A DNA stretch of 64,000 nt from contig NZ_SJJR01000006.1 of the NCBI RefSeq assembly GCF_004331455.1, forward strand, positions 248,001 through 312,000. The letters run 5' to 3'. This stretch comes from Micromonospora zingiberis (GTDB lineage: Bacteria > Actinomycetota > Actinomycetes > Mycobacteriales > Micromonosporaceae). Positions 33,912 to 41,719 of this stretch are shown here, piece by piece. Position 1 is the first letter of the stretch, and each line of letters opens with the position of its first letter. A program made the translations under genes and the position numbers. The notes under the pieces were generated by a model. It was not told where the DNA came from. It did not search any database and saw only the letters and a program-made list of their open reading frames with translations.

Positions 33912-34652
33912 GTGCTCCTGGTAGCCCACGGCAGCCGTGATCCCCGGGCGGCCGACGCGACCCGGGCCCTGGCCCGGGCGATCTCGGCCGCCCGGCCCGG
34001 CACACCGGTGCTGGCCAGTTGGCTCGACCACACCGAGCCCGGTCCGACCGAGGCGTTGCGAGGGCTGGCTGCCGCCGGGCATCGCCGGGCGGTCCTGGTG
34101 CCGCTCCTGCTCACCGCCGCGTACCACCGGCGGGTGGACATTCCTGCGGCGGTGGCCGCCGCCCAGCAGTCCGGGCCCCCGATCCGGGTCGCCGTCACCG
34201 ACGTACTCGGCCCGGTGGGCGATGAGGTGGACCGGGCGCTCCTGGCCGGATTGCGGCGACGACTGGCCGAGGCGGATCCGGGCCGGTTCGACGCGCTGGT
34301 GCTGGCGGCGGCGGGCACCCGCGATCCGGCCGCCCGCGCGTCCGTGGGTCGGGTGGCCAGGGCGCTCGGTGCCGCTCTCGGCACACCGACCCGGGTCTCG
34401 TACGCCTCGGCGGCGCCGCCGGCCGTCGACGTCGCGGTCCAGCGGCTACGTACCGCCGGTGCGCGCCGGGTCGCGGTGGCCGCGTACTTCCTGGCTCCTG
34501 GCCTGTTCCACGACGCGGTGGCCGCCGCAGCCCGCGCCGCCGGCGCCGTGGCGGTGGCCGCCCCCCTGACGGACGCACCCGAAGTGGTCGACCTGGTCCT
34601 GCACCGAGCAACCGCCCACCTTCCGACCACCCGCATTGATCACGCTGGGTAG
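33912..34652 (+). CDS. Sirohydrochlorin chelatase (CbiX/SirB type)
   Basis: The 246-residue protein has two CbiX-like repeats. The first begins VLLVAHGSRDPRAADATRAL with the metal-binding His; HTEPGPTEALRGL and YHRRVDIP follow. It probably inserts iron into sirohydrochlorin to make the siroheme needed by NirA. GTG 33912 is the first standard start in this frame after cysH. A CTG at 33843 overlaps the cysH stop (CTGA) and could be used instead. Confidence 0.8.
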   Translation: MLLVAHGSRDPRAADATRALARAISAARPGTPVLASWLDHTEPGPTEALRGLAAAGHRRAVLVPLLLTAAYHRRVDIPAAVAAAQQSGPPIRVAVTDVLGPVGDEVDRALLAGLRRRLAEADPGRFDALVLAAAGTRDPAARASVGRVARALGAALGTPTRVSYASAAPPAVDVAVQRLRTAGARRVAVAAYFLAPGLFHDAVAAAARAAGAVAVAAPLTDAPEVVDLVLHRATAHLPTTRIDHAG

Positions 34653-34721
34653 TGGCGTCGTTGCTCTCGCGTCCGCCGCTGACGGTAGGACCGACGCGCG
34701 ACGGGGAGGGCGGGCAGCAGA

Positions 34722-34752
34722 ACGCCCCGGTGGGGTTAGCCGACCGGGGCGT
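34722..34752. terminator. Bidirectional terminator between the chelatase gene and whiB1
   Basis: ACGCCCCGGT (34722-34731) pairs perfectly with ACCGGGGCGT (34743-34752) across an 11-base loop, between two convergent gene ends. Confidence 0.75.
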
Positions 34753-34785
34753 ACCTGCTTGCTTGTGATGTGGGTGTGGGTTGGG

Positions 34786-35043
34786 TCAGGCGGAGTGAGC
34801 GCGCAGCACCCGGAGGCCGCCGCGCCGCTTGACAGCGCGCCGCTCCTCCTCGCTCATCCCGCCCCAGACGCCAGCGTCCTGACCGGACTCCAGCGCCCAC
34901 TGCAGGCACTGGTCGGTCACGGAGCAGCGCCGGCAGACGGCCTTGGCCTGCTCGACCTGCAGGAGAGCCGGACCGGACGTCCCGATCGGGAAGAACAGCT
35001 CCGGGTCCTCGTCGCGGCAGACAGCATGGTGACGCCAGTCCAT
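34786..35043 (-). CDS. whiB1: WhiB1/WblE iron-sulfur transcription factor
   Basis: The 85-residue protein has cluster cysteines at 9, 37, 40 and 46, the turn GVWGGMSEEERRA and the basic tail VKRRGG. Length and sequence (DWRHHAVCRDEDPELFFP) match WhiB1 of mycobacteria and WblE of Streptomyces, an essential NO-sensitive regulator that binds the main sigma factor. AGGAG at 35054-35058 (minus strand) serves ATG 35043. A near-consensus CRP site lies about 200 bases upstream. Confidence 0.93.
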   Translation of the reverse strand: MDWRHHAVCRDEDPELFFPIGTSGPALLQVEQAKAVCRRCSVTDQCLQWALESGQDAGVWGGMSEEERRAVKRRGGLRVLRAHSA

Positions 35044-35487
35044 GGCGGCAACACTCCTCATTCTGGATGGGTGGCAGATGTTGCTGTTGGTGCTTTTCCT
35101 ATATGCGTCCGCAATGCCGATGGTGACGGTTTGCGTCCGTCAATTCGGCAGTGCGTGAGCAGGCTCGCTAGCTCCAGGACCTGCCGGAACGCTCAACCTC
35201 CCGAGCGTATCCAGGCAATGTCCCGGTAACTCAAGTTCGCTTGTGAATACTTTCACGAACTCACGGAATGTCAAGGGTGGCGCTCGGAAAAACTCCGTGC
35301 GGTGAGCAAGCCCACAACCCATTTGTCCGGGTTCTGGATTGCTCCAGGCACCCGGCTTACCACAGTCGAGGATCAATATAGTACAGTCCGCCGGACAATG
35401 CTGACATTTCCGGCATGGTCCCGGGGTGTCGCGGTCGTCGCGCGCTGGGGGTCGCGCCGGCCAACTCCGCCCCGTGGTACCGGAGAC
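35044..35487. other. Long intergenic region upstream of whiB1
   Basis: These 444 bases hold no gene I can support and are clearly AT-richer than the surroundings up to about 35400. They contain the CRP-like site at 35242-35257 and, on the minus strand, GCATATAGG near 35096-35104 as a possible -10 of whiB1. The right end borders the stop of the diacylglycerol kinase gene. Confidence 0.6.
35242..35257. promoter_or_regulatory. CRP/Cmr-type binding site upstream of whiB1
   Basis: TGTGA-ATACTT-TCACG matches the CRP consensus TGTGA-N6-TCACA at 9 of 10 positions, and GTGAA-TACT-TTCAC is a perfect dyad. In M. tuberculosis whiB1 is controlled by the CRP homologue Rv3676. Confidence 0.6.
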
Positions 35488-36432
35488 CTAACAGATTACT
35501 CTGAGTGCGGCGGGAACGGAGGTGAATCTGACTTTTTCCCGCTCGCCAAGATAGTCCCCATCGAGCTGGAACGCCTGCGGACGGCTTGCGACCAGCGTGA
35601 ACTCCGCTACGTCATGTCGGCGTAACACCTGACGTCCTCGCGGATTGGGCGTGTTGGAGAGGAACTGCGTCACGGTACGTGTCGTACTGGCGACGCCAAG
35701 CTGGCGAAAGGCCATCACGTCCAGCCCCAGATCGAAGGACGCCTCCGGGTTCGGGTTGGCCTCCCGGTCACCGACGTACGTCCACGGGGCGGTGTTCTGC
35801 ACGATGATGCTCGCCAGCTCACCCTCTGTCGCCTCGCCCGGCTGTTCCAGTTGGATCGCCGGGTGGCGCCGCTCGGCGCCGAACAGGAACTGCGCGGTGA
35901 AGGCGCGGAAGTAGAGCCCCGGCGAGGAGACCCGACCCCGGCGACGGGCCTCCTCGACGCGGTGGATGACCGCCGCGTCGAGCCCGAAGCCGGCACAGAA
36001 GGTGAAGTAGCGGTCGTCGGCGCGACCGAGGCCGATCGTGCGGCGCCGGCCCAGCCGCAGCCCCTCCAGGATCATGCTGGCGCCCTCCGCCCACTCCCGG
36101 GGTAGGCCCAGCGCCCGTGCGAAGACGTTGGTCGAGCCGCCCGGCACGGTGGCCAACGCGGGCAGCCGGTCGGCGGTGGGCGGCTGGCCGTCGGCGCTGG
36201 TCGCCGACATCAGCCCGTTGACCACCTCGTTGACCGTGCCGTCTCCACCGAGGGTGACCACCACGTCGACGCCCTCGGCGGCGGCCTCTCTGGCCAGTGT
36301 GGTGGCGTGACCTCGCTGCCGGGTGTACCGGACGGAGAGATCGACCTCGCTGCGCAGCGCCCGGACCAGTACGTCCCGCGCACGCTCGCTGGTAGTGGTG
36401 GCCTTCGGATTGACCAGCAGGACGGCCCGCAT
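35488..36432 (-). CDS. Diacylglycerol/lipid kinase family protein
   Basis: The 314-residue protein has the lipid-kinase catalytic domain: VNPKATTTSERAR at the N-terminus, the nucleotide loop VTLGGDGTVNEVVNG and ATVPGGSTNVFARALGLP. The C-terminal beta-rich domain has FCAGFGLDAAVI and ends FQLDGDYLGEREKVRF. It probably phosphorylates diacylglycerol or a related lipid at the membrane. ATG 36432 starts 42 bases from the divergent membrane-protein gene. Confidence 0.88.
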   Translation of the reverse strand: MRAVLLVNPKATTTSERARDVLVRALRSEVDLSVRYTRQRGHATTLAREAAAEGVDVVVTLGGDGTVNEVVNGLMSATSADGQPPTADRLPALATVPGGSTNVFARALGLPREWAEGASMILEGLRLGRRRTIGLGRADDRYFTFCAGFGLDAAVIHRVEEARRRGRVSSPGLYFRAFTAQFLFGAERRHPAIQLEQPGEATEGELASIIVQNTAPWTYVGDREANPNPEASFDLGLDVMAFRQLGVASTTRTVTQFLSNTPNPRGRQVLRRHDVAEFTLVASRPQAFQLDGDYLGEREKVRFTSVPAALRVIC

Positions 36433-36462
36433 GGGCGGCACTGTACTCCGCGACGGCACGGG

Positions 36463-36468
36463 TATCGT
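36463..36468 (+). promoter_or_regulatory. -10 element of a leaderless promoter (membrane protein gene)
   Basis: TATCGT is followed by six bases and the GTG at 36475. Confidence 0.45.
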
Positions 36469-36474
36469 GACCGC

Positions 36475-36864
36475 GTGACCATCGACTCCGACCCGACCCC
36501 TGTCACACTCCGTTGGGCGGTTCGACTGCTGCGCGTCGAGGCGGTCGCCGTCGGGCTGGTCGCCGCCTGGCTGGTCGTCGCCGACCTCACGGCCACCACC
36601 ACGCACCTGACGTCGGCGTTGTTGGTCACCGCCTTCGCCATCGGTGCCGCGGTCGCGCTCTGGGCGTTGGGAAGCGCACTGCTGCGCCACCGGGCCGGCG
36701 CCCGGGCGCCCGCCATCGTGCTTCAGCTCATGCTGCTGCCGATCGGCTGGTTCATGATCCAAGGGGGGATGGGCTGGCTCGGCGTACCGCTGATCGCGCT
36801 CGGCCTCGGCGTCACCTGGCTGCTGGTGAGCCCGCCCACCACCCGCGCCCTCGGGTTCGAGTGA
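36475..36864 (+). CDS. Four-helix integral membrane protein (Rv3217c-like position)
   Basis: The 129-residue protein has four hydrophobic helices (about residues 12-38, 40-65, 75-98 and 99-118) with short loops. A gene for a similar small membrane protein (Rv3217c) is close to whiB1 in mycobacteria. Function unknown. It converges on the anti-sigma-like gene, eight bases away. Confidence 0.78.
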   Translation: MTIDSDPTPVTLRWAVRLLRVEAVAVGLVAAWLVVADLTATTTHLTSALLVTAFAIGAAVALWALGSALLRHRAGARAPAIVLQLMLLPIGWFMIQGGMGWLGVPLIALGLGVTWLLVSPPTTRALGFE

Positions 36865-36872
36865 GCGCGTCC

Positions 36873-37283
36873 TCACCAGCCAGACGCGCGGCGGGTGAGT
36901 AGGGAGATGGTCGCCCGGCCGTCGACCGCGGCCGCCGACGCCGAGGTGGTCAGCGCGGTGAGTACCTTCCACGCGAACGAACTCTCGGCCGGCAGTCTGG
37001 CGCCCGGTACGGTGGGCACGGTCACCTCGACGGTCAGCGCATCCTCGGTGACCGCGAAGCGGCAGTCGAGTTCGGCCCCCCGGGGCGCGATCGCGAGCAG
37101 CATGGCGCAGGCCTCGTCGACCGCGATGCGCAGATCCTCGATCTCGTCGAGAGCGAACTGGAGACGAGCCGCCAGGCCGGCGGTGGCGGTGCGGAGCACG
37201 CCGAGGTACCCGCCGTCGGCGGGCACGGTGAGGTGCACGATGTCGTCGTCGGTCGTCGGTTGGCCGGTCAGTTGAGTCACCAC
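36873..37283 (-). CDS. Degenerate RsbW/UshX-like anti-sigma regulatory protein
   Basis: The 136-residue protein matches the N-terminal half of the HATPase_c_2 fold, with GVLRTATAGLAARLQFALDE and IEDLRIAVDEACAMLL where the N-box would be. The usual Asn and clear G1/G2 boxes are not seen, so ATP binding is doubtful. It resembles the small regulators of SigF-type systems, but no sigma gene is adjacent. GTG 37283 or the next GTG could be the start. Confidence 0.7.
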   Translation of the reverse strand: MVTQLTGQPTTDDDIVHLTVPADGGYLGVLRTATAGLAARLQFALDEIEDLRIAVDEACAMLLAIAPRGAELDCRFAVTEDALTVEVTVPTVPGARLPAESSFAWKVLTALTTSASAAAVDGRATISLLTRRASGW

Positions 37284-37379
37284 TCATCCCCCCGGTCGGG
37301 GACTCTACCCGCTCAGTCGGGCGGACGGTTGGCGCACGTCACCATTACCGACGGTTGCCGCCGGGCAGCCGCCACAGAC

Positions 37380-37423
37380 GACGGCGGCCGGCCCGCCCCG
37401 GTCGGGGTGGGCCGGCCGCCGTC
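37380..37423 (-). terminator. Terminator after sodN
   Basis: GACGGCGGCCGGCCC (37380-37394) pairs perfectly with GGGCCGGCCGCCGTC (37409-37423), and an inner CCCC/GGGG stem fills the loop. It starts ten bases after the sodN stop on the minus strand. Confidence 0.85.
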
Positions 37424-37432
37424 GGCAGGCAT

Positions 37433-37837
37433 TCAGCCCTGCTTGGTCTCCCAGAAGATCTTGGAGATTTCTTCGATCTTCTGCAGCAGTTCGTCGGCCT
37501 TGGCCGGGTCGGTGGCGCCCTTGGCGCCGGCCGCACCGGCCAGCTTGGTGGCCTCGTTGAACAGCTGGTGCAGGTGCGGGTACTTCTCGAAGTGCGGCGG
37601 CTTGAAGTAGTCGGTCCACAGCACCCAGAGGTGGTGCTTGACCAGTTCCGCCCGCTGCTCCTTGATCAGGATGGCCCGGGTACGGAACTCGGGGTCGGTG
37701 TTGGCCTGGTACTTCTCGCAGATCATTTTCACCGACTCGGCTTCGATCCGAGCCTGGGCGGGGTCGTAGACACCGCAGGGCAGGTCGCAGTGCGCGCTGG
37801 CGGTCACGCGAGGCGCGAGGATGCGTGCAAGTCGCAT
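37433..37837 (-). CDS. sodN: Nickel-dependent superoxide dismutase
   Basis: The 134-residue precursor has a propeptide (MRLARILAPRVTASA) followed by the nickel hook HCDLPCGVYDP, whose His becomes the mature N-terminus after cleavage. The helical C-terminal part has the family's LWVLWTDYFKPPHFEKYP. GGAGGATCCTG precedes ATG 37837. The processing protease gene sodX is divergent, 85 bases away. The enzyme removes superoxide in the cytosol; nickel and iron control through Nur or Fur is known in Streptomyces, but I see no convincing Nur box here. Confidence 0.96.
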   Translation of the reverse strand: MRLARILAPRVTASAHCDLPCGVYDPAQARIEAESVKMICEKYQANTDPEFRTRAILIKEQRAELVKHHLWVLWTDYFKPPHFEKYPHLHQLFNEATKLAGAAGAKGATDPAKADELLQKIEEISKIFWETKQG

Positions 37838-37922
37838 CAGGATCCTCCATGGGAAGTTTGCGATGATCCAAGACGACATTACTCCTGGAGGTGGGTCCCC
37901 GAGGCCGCTGGAGGTGAAACCG

Positions 37923-38255
37923 GTGTCCGCGCCCTGGCTGCGGTGGCCACTGTCCCCCGTACTCGTCACCGGTCCCTCCATGTCGCCGACGCTGCGGCAC
38001 GGCGACGCGGTGCTGGTCCGTCGCGGTGGCCGGGCGATCCGCCCCGGCGACGTGGTGATCGCGGTCTTCCGCAGCCGCCCCGAGTTGCTGGTGGTCAAGC
38101 GTGCGGTCCGCCCGATCGACGGCGGATGGTGGCTGCACGGGGACAACGATCTGGTCACCGACGACTCCCGGGCGTACGGAGTGGCCGACGTGGTGGGTCG
38201 GGTGGTGGCCCGGTACTGGCCGCGCCCCGGCCGGGTGCCGCCCAGACCGTTATGA
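37923..38255 (+). CDS. sodX: Nickel-type superoxide dismutase maturation protease
   Basis: The 110-residue protein is a signal-peptidase-I-like (S26) Ser-Lys protease: Ser in TGPSMSPTLRHGD and Lys in LLVVKRAVRP. It lacks a membrane anchor, as expected for the enzyme that trims the SodN propeptide. GTG 37923 is chosen because GGAGGTGAAAC lies just upstream; ATG 37863 would give 20 extra residues that do not fit the family. Confidence 0.9.
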   Translation: MSAPWLRWPLSPVLVTGPSMSPTLRHGDAVLVRRGGRAIRPGDVVIAVFRSRPELLVVKRAVRPIDGGWWLHGDNDLVTDDSRAYGVADVVGRVVARYWPRPGRVPPRPL

Positions 38256-38394
38256 CCCTGCTCACATACTGGACCTACCCACCCCACTATGCTCGGAAGT
38301 GCCCGGGTGACCCCCCGCACCACGTGCCGCCGCTCGTTGCCTCACCGTGTGCCCGACCGGCTGGTCCATCTGCTCGCCAGATCCTGGAGTCACC

Positions 38395-39573
38395 ATGCCT
38401 TCGTCCACCGTGGACCCTGCTGATCCCGTCTTCCAACTGCACCGGGGCGGCAAGATGGCCGTCGTCTCGACGGTGCCACTGACCAGCCGGGACGACCTCT
38501 CCCTCGCGTACACCCCGGGGGTTGCCCGGGTCTGCGAGGCCATCGCCGAGGACCCGACGCTCGCCCACGACTACACCTGGGCGTCGAACACCGTCGCGGT
38601 CGTCACCGACGGCTCTGCCGTACTCGGTCTCGGCAACATCGGCCCGCGCGCCGCGCTGCCGGTGATGGAGGGCAAGGCCGTGCTGTTCAAGCAGTTCGGC
38701 GGGGTCGACGCGGTACCGGTCTGCCTGGACACCCAGGACGTCGACGAGATCGTCGCGGTGGTCAAGGCGCTGGCACCCTCGTTCGGCGGAATCAACCTGG
38801 AGGACATCAGCGCACCCCGCTGCTTCGAGGTGGAACGCCGGCTCGACGAGGCGCTGGACATCCCGGTCTTCCACGACGACCAGCACGGCACCGCGATCGT
38901 CGTACTGGCCGCGTTGCGCAACGCCGCCGCTTTGCTCAACCGCAAGCTCGGCGACCTGCGGGTGGCGGTCAGTGGCGCGGGCGCGGCCGGCGTGGCGGTG
39001 ACCAGGATGCTGGTGGCCGGGGGAGTGGACCCGGACCAGGTGGTGGTCTGCGACTCACAGGGCATCATCTCCGCGTACCGCAACGGGCTGACCGGCACCA
39101 AGGCGGAACTGGCCGAGCTGACCAACGCCGACGGGCGGCAGGGCGACGTCGCCGAGGCGCTGCGCGACGCCGACGTGCTGATCGGCGTCTCCGGCGGGCA
39201 GATCCCCGAGCACGCGGTCGCCGGGATGGCGCCCGGTGGCATCGTCTTCGCGCTGGCCAACCCCACGCCGGAGGTGCACCCCGAGGTGGCCGCGCGGCAT
39301 GTCGCGGTGGTCGCCACCGGTCGCAGCGACTATCCGAACCAGATCAACAACGTGCTGGCCTTCCCGGGCGTGTTCCGGGGAGCGTTGCAGGCCCGGGCCA
39401 GCCGGGTCACCGACGCGATGAAGGTCGCGGCGGCCGACGCCATCGCCTCCGTGGTGGCCGAGACGCTCACTCCCGAGGCGATCGTGCCCTCCCCGCTGGA
39501 CCCGCGGGTCGCCCCCGCCGTCGCCGCAGCGGTCGCCGAAGCCGCCCGCCGCGACGGCGTTGCCCGCGCCTGA
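38395..39573 (+). CDS. NAD(P)-dependent malic enzyme
   Basis: The 392-residue enzyme converts malate to pyruvate and CO2. Motifs include LAYTPGVARVCEAIAEDP, INLEDISAPRCFEVERRL and FHDDQHGTAIVVLAAL, and the dinucleotide site VAVSGAGAAGVAVTRMLV. It is the short bacterial form without a phosphotransacetylase domain. GGAG at 38386-38389 serves ATG 38395. The 139 bases upstream show no further gene. Confidence 0.93.
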   Translation: MPSSTVDPADPVFQLHRGGKMAVVSTVPLTSRDDLSLAYTPGVARVCEAIAEDPTLAHDYTWASNTVAVVTDGSAVLGLGNIGPRAALPVMEGKAVLFKQFGGVDAVPVCLDTQDVDEIVAVVKALAPSFGGINLEDISAPRCFEVERRLDEALDIPVFHDDQHGTAIVVLAALRNAAALLNRKLGDLRVAVSGAGAAGVAVTRMLVAGGVDPDQVVVCDSQGIISAYRNGLTGTKAELAELTNADGRQGDVAEALRDADVLIGVSGGQIPEHAVAGMAPGGIVFALANPTPEVHPEVAARHVAVVATGRSDYPNQINNVLAFPGVFRGALQARASRVTDAMKVAAADAIASVVAETLTPEAIVPSPLDPRVAPAVAAAVAEAARRDGVARA

Positions 39574-39580
39574 GGTGTAA

Positions 39581-39630
39581 GGAAGGGCACCTTCTTAACG
39601 CCTCGTGTATAGGAAGGGGCCCTTCTTAAC
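39581..39630 (+). repeat. Dispersed double-19-mer repeat, copy C
   Basis: GGAAGGGCACCTTCTTAAC (39581-39599) and GGAAGGGGCCCTTCTTAAC (39612-39630) start 31 bases apart, with spacer GCCTCGTGTATA. It begins eight bases after the malic enzyme stop and ends 29 bases before the next gene. Confidence 0.88.
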
Positions 39631-39645
39631 AGGCGGGCGGCTTGT

Positions 39646-39651
39646 TACCGT
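39646..39651 (+). promoter_or_regulatory. -10 element of a leaderless promoter (quinone reductase-like gene)
   Basis: TACCGT is followed by seven bases and ATG 39659. This favours 39659 over GTG 39650, which lies inside the hexamer. Confidence 0.45.
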
Positions 39652-39658
39652 GCCGATC

Positions 39659-40612
39659 ATGCGTGCCGCCTTCGCCTCCCGTTTCGACGACGCCGACCCG
39701 CTCGCCGCGCTCACCGTCGGTGATCAGCCCGAGCCGAGCCTGCCCGACGACGACTGGGTGTCCCTGCGCGTCACGGCCAGCTCGCTCAACCACCACGACC
39801 TCTGGTCGCTACGCGGCGTCGGGCTGCGCGCCGACCAACTGCCGATGATCCTCGGCTGCGACGCGGTCGGCATCGACCCCGACGGCAACGAGGTCGTGGT
39901 CTACCCGGTGGTGCCGACCCCGGGCGACCCGCGCGGAATGTCCATCCTCTCCGAGCACTTCCCGGGCACGCTCGCCGAGCGGGTGGCCGTACCCCGGTGG
40001 AACCTGCTGCCGCTGCCGGCGGGCCTGGCGGCGACCGACGCGGCGTGCCTGCCGACGGCCTGGCTGACCGCGTGGCGGATGCTCACCACCAAGGGCCGCG
40101 TGGCCGAGGCCGAGGCCGTCCTGGTCCAGGGCGCCGGGGGCGGCGTGGCCACCGCGGCGGTCGCGCTCGCCGCCGCGATGGGCAAACGGGTGTACGCGAC
40201 CAGCCGCGACGCCGCCAAGCGGGAGCGGATCGCCGGCCTGGGCGCGACCGCCGTCGAACCCGGTGCGCGGCTGCCCGAACGGGTCGACGTGGTGATCGAG
40301 ACCGTCGGCGCGGCCACCTTCGACCACTCGCTCAAGTCCGCCGCTGCCGGGGCCCGGATCGTGGTCTCCGGCGCGACCGCCGGGCACGAACCGAAGGTCA
40401 ACCTGCGCCGGGTCTTCGCCATGCAACTGGAGATTCTGGGCACCTCGATGGGCACCCCGGCCGACCTGGCCGATCTGCTCGCCTTCTGCGCCGAGCGGGA
40501 CGTGCGCCCGGTGGTGGACAGCGTGGTGCCGTTCAGCCGGGTCGAGGAGGCCTTCGCCCGGCTGCACTCGGGAGACGTCTTCGGCAAGGTCGTGGTCGAC
40601 CACACCGCGTGA
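39659..40612 (+). CDS. Zinc-free MDR-family alcohol/quinone oxidoreductase
   Basis: The 317-residue medium-chain dehydrogenase has a GroES-like N-terminal domain (SSLNHHDLWSLRG, GCDAVGIDPDG) and a Rossmann domain with VLVQGAGGGVATAAVALAAA. The structural-zinc cysteines of alcohol dehydrogenases are absent, which suggests a quinone-reductase-like enzyme using NADPH. It stands alone between two copies of the double-19-mer repeat. Confidence 0.88.
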   Translation: MRAAFASRFDDADPLAALTVGDQPEPSLPDDDWVSLRVTASSLNHHDLWSLRGVGLRADQLPMILGCDAVGIDPDGNEVVVYPVVPTPGDPRGMSILSEHFPGTLAERVAVPRWNLLPLPAGLAATDAACLPTAWLTAWRMLTTKGRVAEAEAVLVQGAGGGVATAAVALAAAMGKRVYATSRDAAKRERIAGLGATAVEPGARLPERVDVVIETVGAATFDHSLKSAAAGARIVVSGATAGHEPKVNLRRVFAMQLEILGTSMGTPADLADLLAFCAERDVRPVVDSVVPFSRVEEAFARLHSGDVFGKVVVDHTA

Positions 40613-40620
40613 CGCGAGGT

Positions 40621-40670
40621 GTTAACAGGGGGCCCTTCCTCTACCTGAGGCGTTAAGAAGGTGCCCTTCC
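40621..40670 (-). repeat. Dispersed double-19-mer repeat, copy D
   Basis: GTTAACAGGGGGCCCTTCC (40621-40639) and GTTAAGAAGGTGCCCTTCC (40652-40670) start 31 bases apart, with the spacer TCTACCTGAGGC. It fills the gap between two convergent gene ends, so it may act as terminator for both. Confidence 0.88.
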
Positions 40671-40675
40671 TTCGG

Positions 40676-41659
40676 TTACAGCCGGTTGTCGAGGGTGGCG
40701 ACGTCGTCGCGGGCGGCGGCAGCGTCGATGCGCTCCTTCGCGTCGCCGTCGCCGTAGAGCGTCCAGCGCAGGAACTCGATGGTGGTGTCGGCGACGACCC
40801 GTAGCGAGGTGCCGTTACCCAGCAGGGCCCGGCCGTGGTCGCCGTTGGGCAGGCTCAGCATCGCCTTGGGCCAGGGCACCTTGTCGTACACCGCCTTGCC
40901 GGCCGCGTACTGCACCACCTCGTCGGCCTCACCGTGCACGAACAGTTGCGGTGCCGCCGCACCCGCGAAGGCGGTGCCGACGCCCAGCGCGGTGCCGGCG
41001 AAGACGATCCCGGCGGCCAGCCGCTCGTCCCGTCCGGCGGTGAACAGCCCGATGGTGGTCACCGCGCCGGCCGAGTGCCCGGCGGCGGCCACCCGATCGG
41101 TGGCCAGCCGGCCGCGCAGCAGGTCACCGTCGCGGGTGTCCAGGGCGAGCACCTGGGTCAGCACGTACGACACGTCGGCCGGTTGGTTGAGCACGTCGAG
41201 CACGTTGGGCTGGCCCGATCCGGAGGTGTGCGGGAAGGTCGGCGCGGCCACCACGAAGCCGGCCGCCGCCCACCGGGTCAGCAGGGCCTGGTAGTCCGCG
41301 GGCCGGCCGCCCAGGCCGTGGCTGAACATGACGACCGGGAACCGCCCGTCGGCCGCCCGGGCCGAGTTGGTGGCCTTTCCGCCGGCCCGTCCGGCCGCCG
41401 GGTACCAGATGGTGATCGGCAACGGCCGGTCGCCGTCGCGGTTGCGCTTGAGCTGCCGTACGCCGACCGCGAAGCTCTGTTCCGGTGCGCTACCGGCGGG
41501 AATCGTCGGCGCCGACGCGCTGGCCGAGGGCGCCGGAGTGGCCTCCGGTGTGGCGGTGGCACCCGCTGTCGAGGCGGGTTCGGTGTCGCTGGAGCACCCC
41601 ACCAACGCCCCAGCGGCCAACGCACCAGCGAGCACCAAAGCAGCACCACGACGAAACAT
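40676..41659 (-). CDS. Secreted lipoprotein alpha/beta hydrolase (PAF-acetylhydrolase/chlorophyllase-like), paralogue 1
   Basis: The 327-residue protein has a lipoprotein signal (FRRGAALVLAGALAAG then ALVGC-SSD, lipobox Cys near 26), a Thr/Ala/Pro-rich linker and an alpha/beta hydrolase domain. Motifs: MFSHGLGG (oxyanion), AAAGHSAGAVTTIG (nucleophile Ser), HGEADEVV (acid) and NGDHGRAL (His). The next minus-strand gene upstream encodes a clear paralogue. GGAGG precedes ATG 41659. Substrate unknown; the family often cleaves short esters. Confidence 0.85.
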   Translation of the reverse strand: MFRRGAALVLAGALAAGALVGCSSDTEPASTAGATATPEATPAPSASASAPTIPAGSAPEQSFAVGVRQLKRNRDGDRPLPITIWYPAAGRAGGKATNSARAADGRFPVVMFSHGLGGRPADYQALLTRWAAAGFVVAAPTFPHTSGSGQPNVLDVLNQPADVSYVLTQVLALDTRDGDLLRGRLATDRVAAAGHSAGAVTTIGLFTAGRDERLAAGIVFAGTALGVGTAFAGAAAPQLFVHGEADEVVQYAAGKAVYDKVPWPKAMLSLPNGDHGRALLGNGTSLRVVADTTIEFLRWTLYGDGDAKERIDAAAARDDVATLDNRL

Positions 41660-41719
41660 GAACCAATCCTCCCTCACCCCCACCCCGCCCCCACGCCGCC
41701 CCACCCCCTCCCGCCGCGC

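Noticed and set aside
35302..35625. A 107-codon plus-strand open frame in the whiB1 upstream region
   Set aside because: It overlaps the 3' end of the diacylglycerol kinase gene antisense, has no ribosome binding site and its codon use is unlike real genes here.
37838..37922. A Nur or Fur box between sodN and sodX
   Set aside because: No sequence there matches the Streptomyces Nur motif well enough; the partial match GAAGTTTGCGATGATCC is weak.
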